A stretch of DNA of 64,000 bases from Pseudomonadota bacterium (GTDB taxonomy: Bacteria > Pseudomonadota > Alphaproteobacteria > Rhizobiales > MH13). Location of the stretch: positions 310,001-374,000 of the forward strand of contig JBCCPK010000002.1 in assembly GCA_039024915.1 (NCBI GenBank), given 5' to 3'. The stretch's first letter is position 1, and every line of letters starts with the position of its first letter. Under the pieces are notes generated by a model. That model did no database searches. It saw only the letters and a list, made by a program, of their open reading frames with translations, and had not been told where the DNA came from. Positions 27,234 to 36,523 of the stretch are shown here, one piece after another. Both the position numbers and the translations under genes were made by a program.

Positions 27234-28721
27234 ATGACGACAATGCTTGCCGATCAGTCCGGAATCACTGGCATAGCTCCGCAAGAGGCAGTTACGCGTT
27301 CCACCCGCAACCCCTTTCTGGATCGCATGAAAGACGTGTTGCTAGCGCTATTAACGGTTGCAGTTTTATCGTTCGGCGCGACAACAGCAGCCGCGCAAAG
27401 CGGCTCCACCGATGCCACTGCAGAACACGGATTGCCCCCGCACGTTGTCGAGCGCTTTGGGACACCTCCAGCCATCCCCGAGGGTCCAATCTCAGAAGAG
27501 CTTGACGCAGCGCTGCGCACCACTTTCATCAATCTCTTCGAGGCCCGCCGTTGGGGTATGGAACAGCAGGTAGCACTTGAAGCCATAGTACAATCAGGCG
27601 ACCCACGCACGGTTTGGGTGATGACGGATTTGATGCGGTTTTCTTCGAACCAGTCGTTTGATCTTAGCCTGGCTGTGGCGGCGTCGCGCCTTCTCAACGT
27701 TGATATTCAGTCCCTCAACCATTGGAGCGAACTGACCGACTACATGATCGCGTGGGATCTGCCGGCATTTCCGGGTTATCTCGAATTCAAGCGAGCCATC
27801 TTCACAGGCTTCGTGCCTGGCTGGGATGCGCTCATGGTTGAAGGTGACATCGATTGGCGCCTGGTTTCATGGGGCGGCGTCCTGATTGATGCCCGACCAT
27901 TCGATACGACAGACGAGCGATGCAACTGCATCCCAGCGGCGGATAACCCCGAGGTGCTGACAGTCGCGGAAGCGGACGAAGCCGGATTCCCCGCTGATGA
28001 CGATGTTGTATTCGGCATCGAGATCAACGGCGAGTACCGCGCGTATCCTCGACAGATCATGGAGGTACGGGAGATGGTCAATGATACGCTCGGCGGTCGC
28101 GACCTCGGCATTCCGTACTGTACGCTTTGTGGAGCCGCACAAGCCTACTTCACCGATAGGATGCCCGATGGCGTAGACCGACCGGTCCTTAGAACCTCAG
28201 GCATGTTGATCCGCTCGAACAAGGTCATGTACGACGTCGTGACAAACTCTATCTTCGACACATTCCGTGGCGATGCCGTGACTGGACCCCTGTCAGGGAT
28301 CGGGCTCGTGCTCGACCAGGCGACCGTGATCACCACAACATGGTCGCAGTGGAAGGAAGCGCATCCGCAAACCACTGTTCTGCACGAGCGATATGCTCTC
28401 GGACGCAATCCCGACTTCCGCAACGGGCGCGATGCTGACGGACCGATCTTTCCGGTTGGTGACGTCGATCCACGCTTACCCGTCCATGAAGATATCATCG
28501 GTGTAATCGCCCCTAATGGATCGCCTTGGGCTTTCAGCCGCGCGTCCGCCATGGCTGCCTTGTTGTCTGGCGAGGAAGTTGTCGCGGAAAGCGTCCGCTT
28601 GGAGCTAGAGGGCGGTGGTATTCGCGCCGTCGATACGAGCGGGGAAGACCTCAGCAGCCATGAAGCTTTCTGGTTCGCTTGGTCGCAATTTTACCCCGGC
28701 ACCAACCTCTGGAACGAGTAG
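27234..28721 (+). CDS. DUF3179 domain-containing exported protein
   Basis: The protein has 495 residues from the ATG at 27234. An internal ATG at 27327 would begin directly at a hydrophobic signal-like stretch (MKDVLLALLTVAVLSFGATTAAAQ), so the true start may be there, giving an exported protein of about 464 residues. The second half matches DUF3179: GIEINGEYRAYPRQIM, IPYCTLCGAAQAYFTDR with its CxxC pair, a TSGMLIRSNKVMYDVVTNS block and a GPLSGIGL block. The function of the family is not established. The cysteine pair and export suggest an envelope redox or metal role, which is speculation. Confidence 0.82.
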   Translation: MTTMLADQSGITGIAPQEAVTRSTRNPFLDRMKDVLLALLTVAVLSFGATTAAAQSGSTDATAEHGLPPHVVERFGTPPAIPEGPISEELDAALRTTFINLFEARRWGMEQQVALEAIVQSGDPRTVWVMTDLMRFSSNQSFDLSLAVAASRLLNVDIQSLNHWSELTDYMIAWDLPAFPGYLEFKRAIFTGFVPGWDALMVEGDIDWRLVSWGGVLIDARPFDTTDERCNCIPAADNPEVLTVAEADEAGFPADDDVVFGIEINGEYRAYPRQIMEVREMVNDTLGGRDLGIPYCTLCGAAQAYFTDRMPDGVDRPVLRTSGMLIRSNKVMYDVVTNSIFDTFRGDAVTGPLSGIGLVLDQATVITTTWSQWKEAHPQTTVLHERYALGRNPDFRNGRDADGPIFPVGDVDPRLPVHEDIIGVIAPNGSPWAFSRASAMAALLSGEEVVAESVRLELEGGGIRAVDTSGEDLSSHEAFWFAWSQFYPGTNLWNE

Positions 28722-29148
28722 TCTATAACGGCATTGGAAGGGGTTAGGGTCGTTGGGCAGGAAGGGAAGACAGCTTGGCCAAATCTGGCGCGAGAGAGCC
28801 GGCCTTATGAGGGACCGCGCGTAACTGACCGGCGGCCATCTCATGGCAGGATGGGCTGTTACACATGGAGCAGTTTGTCAGCGCGTAAGCGGACCAGAGT
28901 GCCTAAATGACTGCTATCATCGCCCTTGGCTGGGTGGAATCCGGGAAAACGAAGCGAAGCCCCTTCTACTCAAGGTGCGCTCAAAGTCTTTCGGCATACG
29001 CCACATCAGCTACGCTCCCCAACGTCCAGTTCGATCGAACATGTATCACGGACCACTTGATAAGCCTGACGAACAAGCCCCTGGAATATATTTAGATTTT
29101 TGCATTCAGCCCCGTCAACGCCCTTAGCTCAATTGCAGCCCGACCGCA
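28722..29148. other. Intergenic region with no recognisable gene
   Basis: There are 427 bases between convergent genes (DUF3179 and the AlkB homologue). Short open frames exist on the plus strand, but they lack ribosome sites and natural composition. No strong terminator is seen. Confidence 0.5.
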
Positions 29149-29721
29149 CTACTCCACCTCGACTGTCCGGAAGGTTAGCGAGAGCCGGCGTGATCGCGTC
29201 AGTCGTTGACCATAGACAGGGTCAGACTTGCGAGCCGGTATTTCATGGGTCCAGTCAAGGCGTGCCGGACCAGAAAGTAAAAGCGCAGACCGAGGCTCGA
29301 GCACGGCCACCCGCCTGTCATCAGTTCTCCGCTCCTTGAAGACCATCTGGCACGTGGAAATCAGGCTGATCGAAACGATCCCGTCGCCAAAGCAGGGCAC
29401 ACAATCGACGTGCGCCGAGATGCCTTGCCCGGGCAGGTATTCGTTGACGATCAGTTGATCCGGCGACCGTTCGAACCAACCCCTACCATGCAGCCTGTCC
29501 GACAGATCGATGGACCAGTCCGGCAAGGGTCCGAGGTAAGCATCGGGCGTAACGGTTCGGGCCCGATAGTCGTATCGGTAGCCATAGTGTTGAACGCGGC
29601 GCTTGAAATCCTCGATCCAAGGTCGCTCGTCAATAGCTTCGATCAGGGCATCATGCGCAGGCGGGTCAATGAACTCGGCCACATAGCGCGCGCCCGGCGG
29701 CAACCGGAACTCTTCAGTCAT
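29149..29721 (-). CDS. AlkB-family 2-oxoglutarate/Fe(II) dioxygenase
   Basis: The 190-residue protein from the ATG at 29721 has the AlkB fold signatures. The nucleotide-lid region reads YGYRYDYRARTVTP, NEYLPGQGISAHVDCVPCFGDGI holds the iron-binding HxD, and a second His lies in LDWTHEIP. The 2-oxoglutarate-binding arginines are in RSRRLSLTFR at the end. Family members demethylate alkylated DNA or RNA bases. A TTG eight codons upstream is a possible alternative start. It stands alone without a visible Ada partner. Confidence 0.87.
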   Translation of the reverse strand: MTEEFRLPPGARYVAEFIDPPAHDALIEAIDERPWIEDFKRRVQHYGYRYDYRARTVTPDAYLGPLPDWSIDLSDRLHGRGWFERSPDQLIVNEYLPGQGISAHVDCVPCFGDGIVSISLISTCQMVFKERRTDDRRVAVLEPRSALLLSGPARLDWTHEIPARKSDPVYGQRLTRSRRLSLTFRTVEVE

Positions 29722-29962
29722 CACGTTCGCCAGCGATGAAAACAACCGGCGCGACCCTACCTGTCAAAGACATAGGTTTGAAGCTTGTCCTCTTTGACGA
29801 GCGCACTGTCATTCTGGTCTTGCGTGTTTGAATGTATCTAGCCTGGATGGTCCCCCATTCGAAAAGGGTAAATCCGCGGCGGAGACAGTCCAGCCCACGT
29901 GGCAGCCCTCGCGCATGCTAAAGGTACCATCATAGTGTGGGCTATCAAGGGAAGGTTGGATA

Positions 29963-30304
29963 ATGTGCCGGAAAGGTAATCTCTTTGCCACGGTCCCGGA
30001 GCACGTCGCAACGCAGAAGCCCGTGCGCGTTCCCGAAGCTCGTAAGCTCTTCTGGGCTATGTTCAAGGAACTATCCAATGCACCTTCTGATGGGCGGATG
30101 CGCCCAAATTCCATCCAGTTCTGCGAGACGGAGGCTTGGGCAAGACTGAAGCGCTGGCCACTAAAGCCCCATCGCGTCGATCTGATCATTGCCCTGGACG
30201 CGGCATGGCTTGAGGCGGTCAATTCGAGGGGCGGCGATAAACCCCTGCCAGACGCGGCACCAGAAGCGCTCGATGCGATGTTTGAGGCAGCCGGTTGGTA
30301 CTGA
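29963..30304 (+). CDS. Hypothetical protein (113 aa), possibly phage-related
   Basis: The ATG at 29963 follows GGAAGGTTGGATA, an acceptable ribosome site. The 113-residue product (CETEAWARLKRWPLKPHRVDLIIALDAAWLEA) resembles small tail-assembly proteins of prophages in composition and in the WPL...DLIIALDAAWL pattern, but I cannot name the family. The opposite strand has a longer open frame with arginine/serine-rich, unnatural composition, which I regard as a shadow. Confidence 0.55.
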   Translation: MCRKGNLFATVPEHVATQKPVRVPEARKLFWAMFKELSNAPSDGRMRPNSIQFCETEAWARLKRWPLKPHRVDLIIALDAAWLEAVNSRGGDKPLPDAAPEALDAMFEAAGWY

Positions 30305-30359
30305 AGGGCTGCCATATCCGCAGGGTAGGTGAGACGATCCGGGAAGCGGCGGTTCGATC

Positions 30360-30587
30360 GTGAACGACCAGAAAGGGCAGGACGACCAGAGCTACGCTTT
30401 TCTTGCCGTCGAGCGACTGACTGAATTGGCCGAGGAGGAAGGCTTGTGCGGTCAGCCAAGCGGCGATGATTATTACGAGCCGGGCTTGCCTTCTAAAGAA
30501 AGCTTCCGTGTGCGCATTAGTGCTTGCTTAGAGCGTTTGAGCGCAGAGCTTCGTGCGCATTCGCATACAGATCGCCAAGGGAATTGA
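30360..30587 (+). CDS. Small hypothetical protein (75 aa)
   Basis: This is a GTG-initiated frame 56 bases after the previous gene. It is acidic, with a plausible protein-like composition (YAFLAVERLTELAEEEGLC). Its ribosome site is weak. Its last 71 bases overlap the end of the interrupted gene on the other strand. I do not recognise it. Confidence 0.35.
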   Translation: MNDQKGQDDQSYAFLAVERLTELAEEEGLCGQPSGDDYYEPGLPSKESFRVRISACLERLSAELRAHSHTDRQGN

Positions 30588-31071
30588 CGATCTGCGCAAC
30601 CTCGACTGACAGGTCTTCGACCTGCTTTGGGCGCATTAACTTGTCCATGAGCTTGTACTCACCGTCACTGGTGTAGAGGTCCTTGTTGCGAGGAATTAAG
30701 CCGATCACCGGATCGACCTAGCCTTCTATCTGCACCGTTACGCCAACGCCGTGGGCAACGTTGTTTCTGCGGGCCGCAAGCTTATCCAGCCGACCATCAA
30801 TGCGGCGCCACTCCTGTTGTAAGTTTGGCAGCGTGGCAAGACGATCCGGTATCCCAACCCTCGCCATGTCGAGCTTCGTTCGAAAGTTTGTACTGGACCA
30901 ATTAATCCGAAGCCCGACCCGCGGGTTGTGTGGGGTGGCGCAAATCGAAAACACCATGCCAAGCCAAGCCTCAGCTTGGTTCCAGCGATCAACAACCAGT
31001 CCGGTTGCTTTGTAGATCCGGTCACCTTCATCAGCGTCGAGGGACCTGATCGTTACTTGTAGACTGCTCAC
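30517..31071 (-). pseudogene. Hypothetical gene interrupted by an in-frame amber codon
   Basis: A leftward frame starts at the ATG at 31071, reaches TAG at 30718-30720 after 117 codons, and stays open in the same frame to 30517, giving about 67 more residues of natural composition. The first part ends in an RRNNVAHG motif seen in HEPN-like and other small alpha-helical bacterial proteins (DKLAARRNNVAHG). The second part (NKDLYTSDGEYKLMDKLMRPKQVEDL) reads like the expected continuation. A single nonsense change in an otherwise intact gene of about 184 codons is the simplest explanation. Two separate genes are less likely because no ribosome site precedes the second part. Confidence 0.6.
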
Positions 31072-31255
31072 CGCAATAATTAGGCCCCACGCTGTCCGAC
31101 GAAGCGTAGATCATGTCGCTTTTATGTCGCGTCGGCTAGCCGAGTGCCAGTGAAAACCGTTGAAAATCAGTGCGTGCCAGTCGCAACATGAATGCGACAA
31201 GAGCGACTAGATTGGATCGGCTTCGAGTAAAGTAAGCCATTCAAATCATTAGATT

Positions 31256-31306
31256 AAAAATGGTAGCGGAGGAGGGACTTGAACCCCCGACACGCGGATT
31301 ATGATT
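31256..31306 (-). repeat. Distal attachment-site repeat: displaced 3' fragment of tRNA-Met
   Basis: These 51 bases are identical to 54070-54120, covering five A residues and the 46 bases of tRNA-Met from the CCA end to the anticodon loop (on the minus strand). Identity stops abruptly at 31307. The fragment lacks the D-arm and the 5' acceptor strand, so it is not a working tRNA. It marks the far end of the island. Confidence 0.92.
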
Positions 31307-31472
31307 GAGGCTGGGACACCAAGCACCCTGCCCCACCGTTATTCAAACCAACCCACGGACTGATTGCCATCGTTTGGGAAATGGTCCCCAAGCCATCTCA
31401 GACGACTACGGCACGGCCCAAACAAGCGCACCGATTTTGACTCCCATGTGAAACCCAGCGTGCAAGGTTAAA

Positions 31473-31709
31473 TTGGCATTCTCGAATACTGAGCGGGATA
31501 GACGAGCACCGAAAGCGCAAGCCAAAGATGCAGCCTCACTAGCTCGCCTGTATTGCATAAAAATTGCCGCCCGGCTTCGCAGGCAAGAGCAGCAGGACAC
31601 CGAAGAACTTTCTCGATTACTTCGCGAAGGTCCATCCTTCGCGTTCCAAGTACGCACTTTGCTGAGCGAGCGACGGAAGCCGTTTGATGAACCTCCGCTG
31701 CGCGATTGA
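31473..31709 (+). CDS. Possible small hypothetical protein (78 aa)
   Basis: This is a TTG-initiated frame with AAGG six bases upstream, encoding a basic helical protein (AKDAASLARLYCIKIAARLRRQEQQDTEELSRLL). A longer frame on the opposite strand has less natural composition. It is the first possible gene inside the left island boundary. The call is uncertain. Confidence 0.3.
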   Translation: MAFSNTERDRRAPKAQAKDAASLARLYCIKIAARLRRQEQQDTEELSRLLREGPSFAFQVRTLLSERRKPFDEPPLRD

Positions 31710-31754
31710 GAGGCAAGGCACACTACAAGGATCTGAATAACCCACTTGGAAAAG

Positions 31755-33068
31755 TCACAGATGAATGTCGAAGAAGGCTTCTTTTGAAAAGTGCGCAGAT
31801 GCATGCGGAAACCCCTCAATTTTGTCTTCTACCAGCTTCTTAACCTTCTGCATGTGCTCACGGTCTGCCCTAAATGTGGAGCCGTCCGAAGTGAACCACA
31901 ACTTGAACGGCCTGTTGGAATCGACGTGCGGCGTTCGTATTGACGCCGGACCGACCCTCGCGTCGAGCAGTTCTCTGACCACTCTTCGGTCTGGATTGTG
32001 GTGCCCACCATTGCCACAGAACAGGTAGTGATCCGCTGTTACCTTCTGAGCAAAGCCGAGCGAGAAATTGTTCTCGCTACCATGGTGCTGCACTTTCAGC
32101 AGATCGACATGAACATGATCGTCACCGTCGGTGAAACCGGTCGCCATGAGATCTTCGTGAATGTGATCATCACGAGCATCACCTGTGAACAGAACGCGCT
32201 TACCATCCTCTTCAACAATCATCACGATCGATGAGACGTTTTGAACCGTCACGTCATCTCGGTCGCCGACTTCCGGCCCGAGCCCCGACAGCCCCAGAAG
32301 AGCGCGAACGCCCTCCCTCAAGAGCAGCTGCTCGTCGCGTTCTGCGTCGCGCCGGACGTCCCTAATCTGGTGTCTGGTATCGCTTGATGTCAGCCATTTG
32401 TTCCACTTCTCTCTCAGCTCAGTCAGCCGCTCTGTGGTCGGCCCGAGAACCGTCAGTGTCAGGTCGCCAAGCTCGATCGGCACTGACCGAGAATGACGGC
32501 GGACCAACTTACCGCCAAATTCCTCGTTCAGCGGAATATCGAGCTGTTTTGCACCGATGCGACGCGACACTTGCGCCGCCTCCTTTAGGCTATTGGCAAG
32601 CTGGCTATAAAGGTCGCGGCCGTGGCTTAGCGGACCGCCTCCACTCGCCAGAGCATTCGAGGCCGCCGAGAGAAGTGCCACTTCTAGGTCGCCCCGGTTC
32701 TGTCCGACCTGTTCTTGAAACGCGTTGTGCCAGATGCCGTCGATCTCAGGCGCTCTCAGCCCTTCTGGCTCCGCTGGGTTAAGGTTCTGTGCTACCTGGT
32801 GGTCGTGCACACGCCAGTCAAACTCGTCGTTCAACATTGCGAGAATGCCACCTATGTGATCCTGGTCCACATGGCTGACGCAAATCAGATCAAGTCTCTC
32901 ACCCTGGTCCCTCATCTTTGCGAGTTCAGGCGCAACGTTGAATTGGTAGCTCAGGACTGTCCCGAACTGCCGCTTCACAAGACCGCCGTCGACCAGAATA
33001 TTCTTGCCACTCGTGCTCGTCAGAAGCACGGAGTCGCCGGAATTGCCTTCGAATGCTCTGACCCTCAT
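31755..33068 (-). CDS. ComEC-like metallo-beta-lactamase-fold hydrolase
   Basis: The start is ATG at 33068, overlapping the protease stop codon by four bases. The longer open frame runs back through the protease gene. The 437-residue product opens with GNSGDSVLLTSTSGKNILVDGG and carries the metal site SHVDQDHIGG (H66, D68, D70, H71), a later VLFTGDAR aspartate and KVQHHGSENN histidines. This is the layout of the ComEC/Rec2-type MBL family, here without ComEC membrane domains. Such free-standing enzymes occur in defence and conflict operons and are presumed to cleave nucleic acids or nucleotides. It is the last gene of a four-gene operon and is translationally coupled to the protease. Confidence 0.85.
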   Translation of the reverse strand: MRVRAFEGNSGDSVLLTSTSGKNILVDGGLVKRQFGTVLSYQFNVAPELAKMRDQGERLDLICVSHVDQDHIGGILAMLNDEFDWRVHDHQVAQNLNPAEPEGLRAPEIDGIWHNAFQEQVGQNRGDLEVALLSAASNALASGGGPLSHGRDLYSQLANSLKEAAQVSRRIGAKQLDIPLNEEFGGKLVRRHSRSVPIELGDLTLTVLGPTTERLTELREKWNKWLTSSDTRHQIRDVRRDAERDEQLLLREGVRALLGLSGLGPEVGDRDDVTVQNVSSIVMIVEEDGKRVLFTGDARDDHIHEDLMATGFTDGDDHVHVDLLKVQHHGSENNFSLGFAQKVTADHYLFCGNGGHHNPDRRVVRELLDARVGPASIRTPHVDSNRPFKLWFTSDGSTFRADREHMQKVKKLVEDKIEGFPHASAHFSKEAFFDIHL

Positions 33069-35083
33069 GGCTCGATCTTCGTTCTTGCGTGCATACGCGC
33101 GGCTTCCTCGACGCAGGCCCGAGCGTTGAGAACGCCATAGCCGGCATCGGTCGCCCAGTCGAAGGTTGCGCCTGAGAGCGGTTGCGACGTTCTCTGGATG
33201 ATCCCATTTACTTGTGCCGAGGTTAGTCGCGGCTCGGCCTCCAGCATGAGCCCTATCACCCCAGCCACATATGGACTGGCCATACTCGTCCCGGTCATCG
33301 CGATCCACGGTTCATCGCCGTCACCGAAAAAGCCATTGGCGGCCACGATGTCCGTTCCCGGCGCTGCGACGTCCGGTTTGTGACGATTGTCGCGCGTCGG
33401 ACCTTGGCTAGAACTGATATTAATCTTGTCGTTCGCCATATCGAGGTTGGCTACAGAGATGATCCGATGCCCGCAAGCCAGCGAACTAACCGAATTCGAA
33501 TCAACATTTGACGAAGTCGCAAAGAAGGAGGGGAAATTCCAGTAATTTTGGTCGCCAACAACGCCACGTGGTCGGGGGTCATCGCGCTCTATCCAGCCGT
33601 TGTAACGACCGTCTCTGACTTCGATACCATGGAGCCGCACACGCCATTTGCCAGGCGGCACCCCGACCACGGGGTTGTCTGGCTTCAGGAACGGACTGAG
33701 ATAAATGGCAATGTAGTTTGCACCATTAGCTGGATGATAGAGCTCATTGTAGATGCTGAGCATACTGCCGCCTGGCAGCTTGTGATTCTGTACATATTCT
33801 CCCGGCCGAATTGGACCAATTGTCGCCATGCCCGGTGGCGTGACCGAGACTGCAAATCGGTCGGCTCCGCTGTACCACAATTCCAGTTCATTTTCTGAGA
33901 CATCGGCAATACCATTCCCCACCACGATCCAATCGACATCACGCGTTAACTCGCGTGCGGCGATTCGACCTGAGGTGTGGATACGACCGAGCGCAAAGCC
34001 GATGTCGCCAGGCCCAGCCGGTGCCTGCTGTCCTGCGTTACCTGCCGCGACACACACCGCGCGCCCCGGCGTCGCGAGTTCATGGTCAATCCAGCGGCTC
34101 GCGGCATTTGATGCGTCGTGTGCACCGCTGTTGGTACCTAGACTCACGTTTATCGACACCGGGCGGTTCATATCAGCTGCCAACCGGCACAAATAACTGA
34201 CGGCCTCAGCGACACGCGTCGAATCGTAGAATGAATTGCGCCGGTCCATTGCGAACTCGTCTGGCAAATCAATCAAAACGCCGGCGACCAGTGCATTTCT
34301 ACATACACCGCGGTTTCCAGCAGCGATACTGGCGACATGCGTACCATGCGACTCGGGCACCATCTGCGACTGAGGCTCCAGTGCCCAAGCTGGCAACGAC
34401 ACCTCTGAGTTTAGTGCCGCCTCCATATGTTCTTGACGGATCTCCGAGCCGTAGCCAAAGCCCGGCGGCGCTGGCCGCAAGCCGCCACGCTGATCCCAAA
34501 TCCTCACCCACCGGGTCTTGGTCCGCTGTCCGTCTGTCCGCGTGAAGTCGGGATGGGAGAAATCGAACCCGCCTACATCGATGATCCCAATAAGGACATC
34601 GCGGCCGCCGCTGTCGCGTCCTGGGATGTTTCTTCCATTCAATGACGGCGGCGAGACCGAGCCAGTTGAGACCATTGAGTCCGGGTGCTTTAGCGGCTCC
34701 CCCAATTCGATAAAGGCCACATCATCATTGTCTGCAAGATTACGCAGCTCGTTCAGCTTTATCTTCTTCGCCGCCATTCGACGTTCAGGCGCGTGTTCGC
34801 CGTCGCCGAAATAGGTAACAAACGTATTCACTTCGACGCTGTCGCTCACCTCTTTGATTTTCGGCGTCTTCAGCTTCGTCTTAGGCAACTCACCAGCAAC
34901 TCGTTGTTCGAACGGGTGGAGCCCGGCTTCCGTCTCGGCCTTTATGGTTGGCGCAACCATTGCGGCGCATTGTTCTGATCGGCGAAAATTCACATTGTCC
35001 AAGGCTTTGGCCACCATGCGCAGCTTTGGATGGATTTTGCGAAACGCGGCTCCCATAAGCCGTTCGTCACGAGTTGTTGGCAC
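33065..35083 (-). CDS. Subtilisin-like (S8) serine protease, apparently cytosolic
   Basis: The 672-residue protein has an S8 catalytic triad: D169 in GIIDVGGFDFSHPDF, H246 in ESHGTHVASIAAG and S600 in GTSMASPYVAG. The oxyanion Asn is in VAAGNAGQQAP. Residues about 80-135 (EVNTFVTYFGDGEHAPERRM onwards) look like an I9-type propeptide that would keep it inactive until triggered. There is no signal peptide or membrane segment, so it should act inside the cell. An insert of about 150 residues separates the Asn and Ser regions. It sits between an exported protein and the MBL hydrolase in one operon on the island, which points to defence rather than nutrition, by inference. Confidence 0.88.
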   Translation of the reverse strand: MPTTRDERLMGAAFRKIHPKLRMVAKALDNVNFRRSEQCAAMVAPTIKAETEAGLHPFEQRVAGELPKTKLKTPKIKEVSDSVEVNTFVTYFGDGEHAPERRMAAKKIKLNELRNLADNDDVAFIELGEPLKHPDSMVSTGSVSPPSLNGRNIPGRDSGGRDVLIGIIDVGGFDFSHPDFTRTDGQRTKTRWVRIWDQRGGLRPAPPGFGYGSEIRQEHMEAALNSEVSLPAWALEPQSQMVPESHGTHVASIAAGNRGVCRNALVAGVLIDLPDEFAMDRRNSFYDSTRVAEAVSYLCRLAADMNRPVSINVSLGTNSGAHDASNAASRWIDHELATPGRAVCVAAGNAGQQAPAGPGDIGFALGRIHTSGRIAARELTRDVDWIVVGNGIADVSENELELWYSGADRFAVSVTPPGMATIGPIRPGEYVQNHKLPGGSMLSIYNELYHPANGANYIAIYLSPFLKPDNPVVGVPPGKWRVRLHGIEVRDGRYNGWIERDDPRPRGVVGDQNYWNFPSFFATSSNVDSNSVSSLACGHRIISVANLDMANDKINISSSQGPTRDNRHKPDVAAPGTDIVAANGFFGDGDEPWIAMTGTSMASPYVAGVIGLMLEAEPRLTSAQVNGIIQRTSQPLSGATFDWATDAGYGVLNARACVEEAARMHARTKIEP

Positions 35084-35141
35084 GGCCTCCTCCCATGAAA
35101 ATGAAACGTCGGCAGACCAGTTTCAAGCTGACACCCATCGC

Positions 35142-35678
35142 TTAGCGTCCACGGATCCAGCTGCGCAGGGCGAGCGCACTCAGATCAAAGTCTGAGAATG
35201 ACCTCTCGGTGGTCCATGCTGACAGTGTCGCCAGCTGACCATCATGCCTCACAAGTGCGCCTCGAAGCGACAGATGACGAGCGTCTCGGTTCGGACGAAT
35301 TCTGATGTTGTTCGGGATATCGTCACCCAGGAAGCTCGTGTTTTCTAGCTCTACCACCTGATCACGTGCGGTTAACCCAGTTGGCAGCGGCTCTGTCAGA
35401 GGGCGGCGCGTCGGTGGAAATTCTTCATCATAATTATCGAGCCCATCAAATGTTATCGAATAGATCCGCGTGACATGCACATCGATGTCTACTGGCACGC
35501 CGCCATTGATGTAGCGAAAGGTCAAAAGCCCCGAAACCGCATCGAGAGATATGAGCTTGCCAGGCCATCTTATATCCCTTTCCCCATAATAAGACCCGGT
35601 TTCAAAATAGAAGATATCCGCTTTCGCCGGAGCACTGACGAGTAAGGCGCTCAAAAAGAACAAGAGCAGTGCTTTCAT
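35142..35678 (-). CDS. Exported hypothetical protein (178 aa)
   Basis: The N-terminus MKALLLFFLSALLVSAPAKA is a signal peptide with cleavage after AKA. The mature 158 residues are beta-rich (IFYFETGSYYGERDIRWPGKLISLDAVSG, ARHLSLRGALVRHDGQLATLSAW) and match no family I know. Its ATG overlaps the stop of the membrane-protein gene (35675-35678), and the protease gene begins 58 bases downstream. It may work with the membrane protein as an envelope sensor for the cytosolic protease and MBL enzyme, but that is speculation. Confidence 0.7.
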   Translation of the reverse strand: MKALLLFFLSALLVSAPAKADIFYFETGSYYGERDIRWPGKLISLDAVSGLLTFRYINGGVPVDIDVHVTRIYSITFDGLDNYDEEFPPTRRPLTEPLPTGLTARDQVVELENTSFLGDDIPNNIRIRPNRDARHLSLRGALVRHDGQLATLSAWTTERSFSDFDLSALALRSWIRGR

Positions 35679-36337
35679 GGCAGTATCACCTCATAAGTTG
35701 GCAGATTCTCCTTCAAAAGAGAATGGATCTGTCGAAGGGAAGTTCTCTCAGCCGTCGGCTGCAAGACAAACAAATGGCTGCCGCTATCATGCAGCAGACG
35801 GTAACTGCCATCGTCGAGATCGAGGCCATCTACTCTGGCTGCCTTGATCACCGGTAGGGGATTATCGCCGCTTCGCAAAAATGCCGTATCTGCAGCTGAG
35901 CGACCCTGGACGGCGCCTGTGACGACGCAAAATAGGAAAAGCAAACAAAATGTTCCTATCACAAGCGCCAATCCGGCCCACAGTCTGAGCGCGAAGCGGG
36001 CCAGAACGTAAGCATAGCTCAAGACCGCCACGCTGAACAGAAGCCCGAGGCCCGACCAAAAAAGGCCGATAGCTTCTTGTAGATAAAGCTGTGCCGTAGC
36101 AATGACGCTATCAGTCGACAGGATCGCAAGACGCAGTTCATCGTTATACGCTTCTGCATAGGCCACACCCCCAGCATAAAGGCAAAGGCCAAAGTAGCCC
36201 ATGAAGACCAGCAAATCGCCGAGCTGAACTGTTACATCACCTTTAGCCGCCAAAACACGGGCGTTCAGTAGGCCAACCGGTCTGCGCCCGCTGGTCGCAG
36301 CATCACCTCGATGCGGACCTTTGTCACCTCGTGTCAT
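35675..36337 (-). CDS. Integral membrane hypothetical protein (220 aa)
   Basis: This is the first gene of the leftward four-gene operon. After a basic N-terminus it has membrane segments near residues 38-60 (LLVFMGYFGLCLYAGGVAYA), 85-112 (IGLFWSGLGLLFSVAVLSYAYVLA) and 116-142 (WAGLALVIGTFCLLFLFCVV), then a soluble C-terminal domain of about 75 residues (SYRLLHDSGSHLFVLQPTAERTSL). I do not recognise the family. The IS3-family element lies about 105 bases upstream of its start and may have separated it from its original promoter. Confidence 0.68.
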   Translation of the reverse strand: MTRGDKGPHRGDAATSGRRPVGLLNARVLAAKGDVTVQLGDLLVFMGYFGLCLYAGGVAYAEAYNDELRLAILSTDSVIATAQLYLQEAIGLFWSGLGLLFSVAVLSYAYVLARFALRLWAGLALVIGTFCLLFLFCVVTGAVQGRSAADTAFLRSGDNPLPVIKAARVDGLDLDDGSYRLLHDSGSHLFVLQPTAERTSLRQIHSLLKENLPTYEVILP

Positions 36338-36523
36338 GCCGACCTCGCTCGATAAGAGACTTAGTAAAGGCTACCAACCAGAGAACAATAGGCTCAATTG
36401 TGGCTTCTACTTGTAATGAACGTGGGCTCGAAGTTGTTTCTCTTGACCCTCCCCCTAAGAACTGGACCATTTGAAGCGGGAATTTTCCATTAATGATCCC
36501 GTTTTTGGGAGAAGGAGGATTCT

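Noticed and set aside
29809-30459. 216-codon minus-strand frame
   Set aside because: It is arginine/serine-rich with no family features, and is antisense to the better-supported 113-aa gene with a ribosome site.
31256-31306. A second tRNA-Met gene at the left island end
   Set aside because: Only the 3' 46 bases are present. The D-arm, anticodon 5' strand and 5' acceptor strand are missing.
33069-33308. N-terminal extension of the MBL hydrolase into the protease gene
   Set aside because: The ATG at 33068 gives the canonical MBL N-terminus with a 4-bp coupling overlap. The extension is antisense-free but low-complexity and covers protease codons in another frame.
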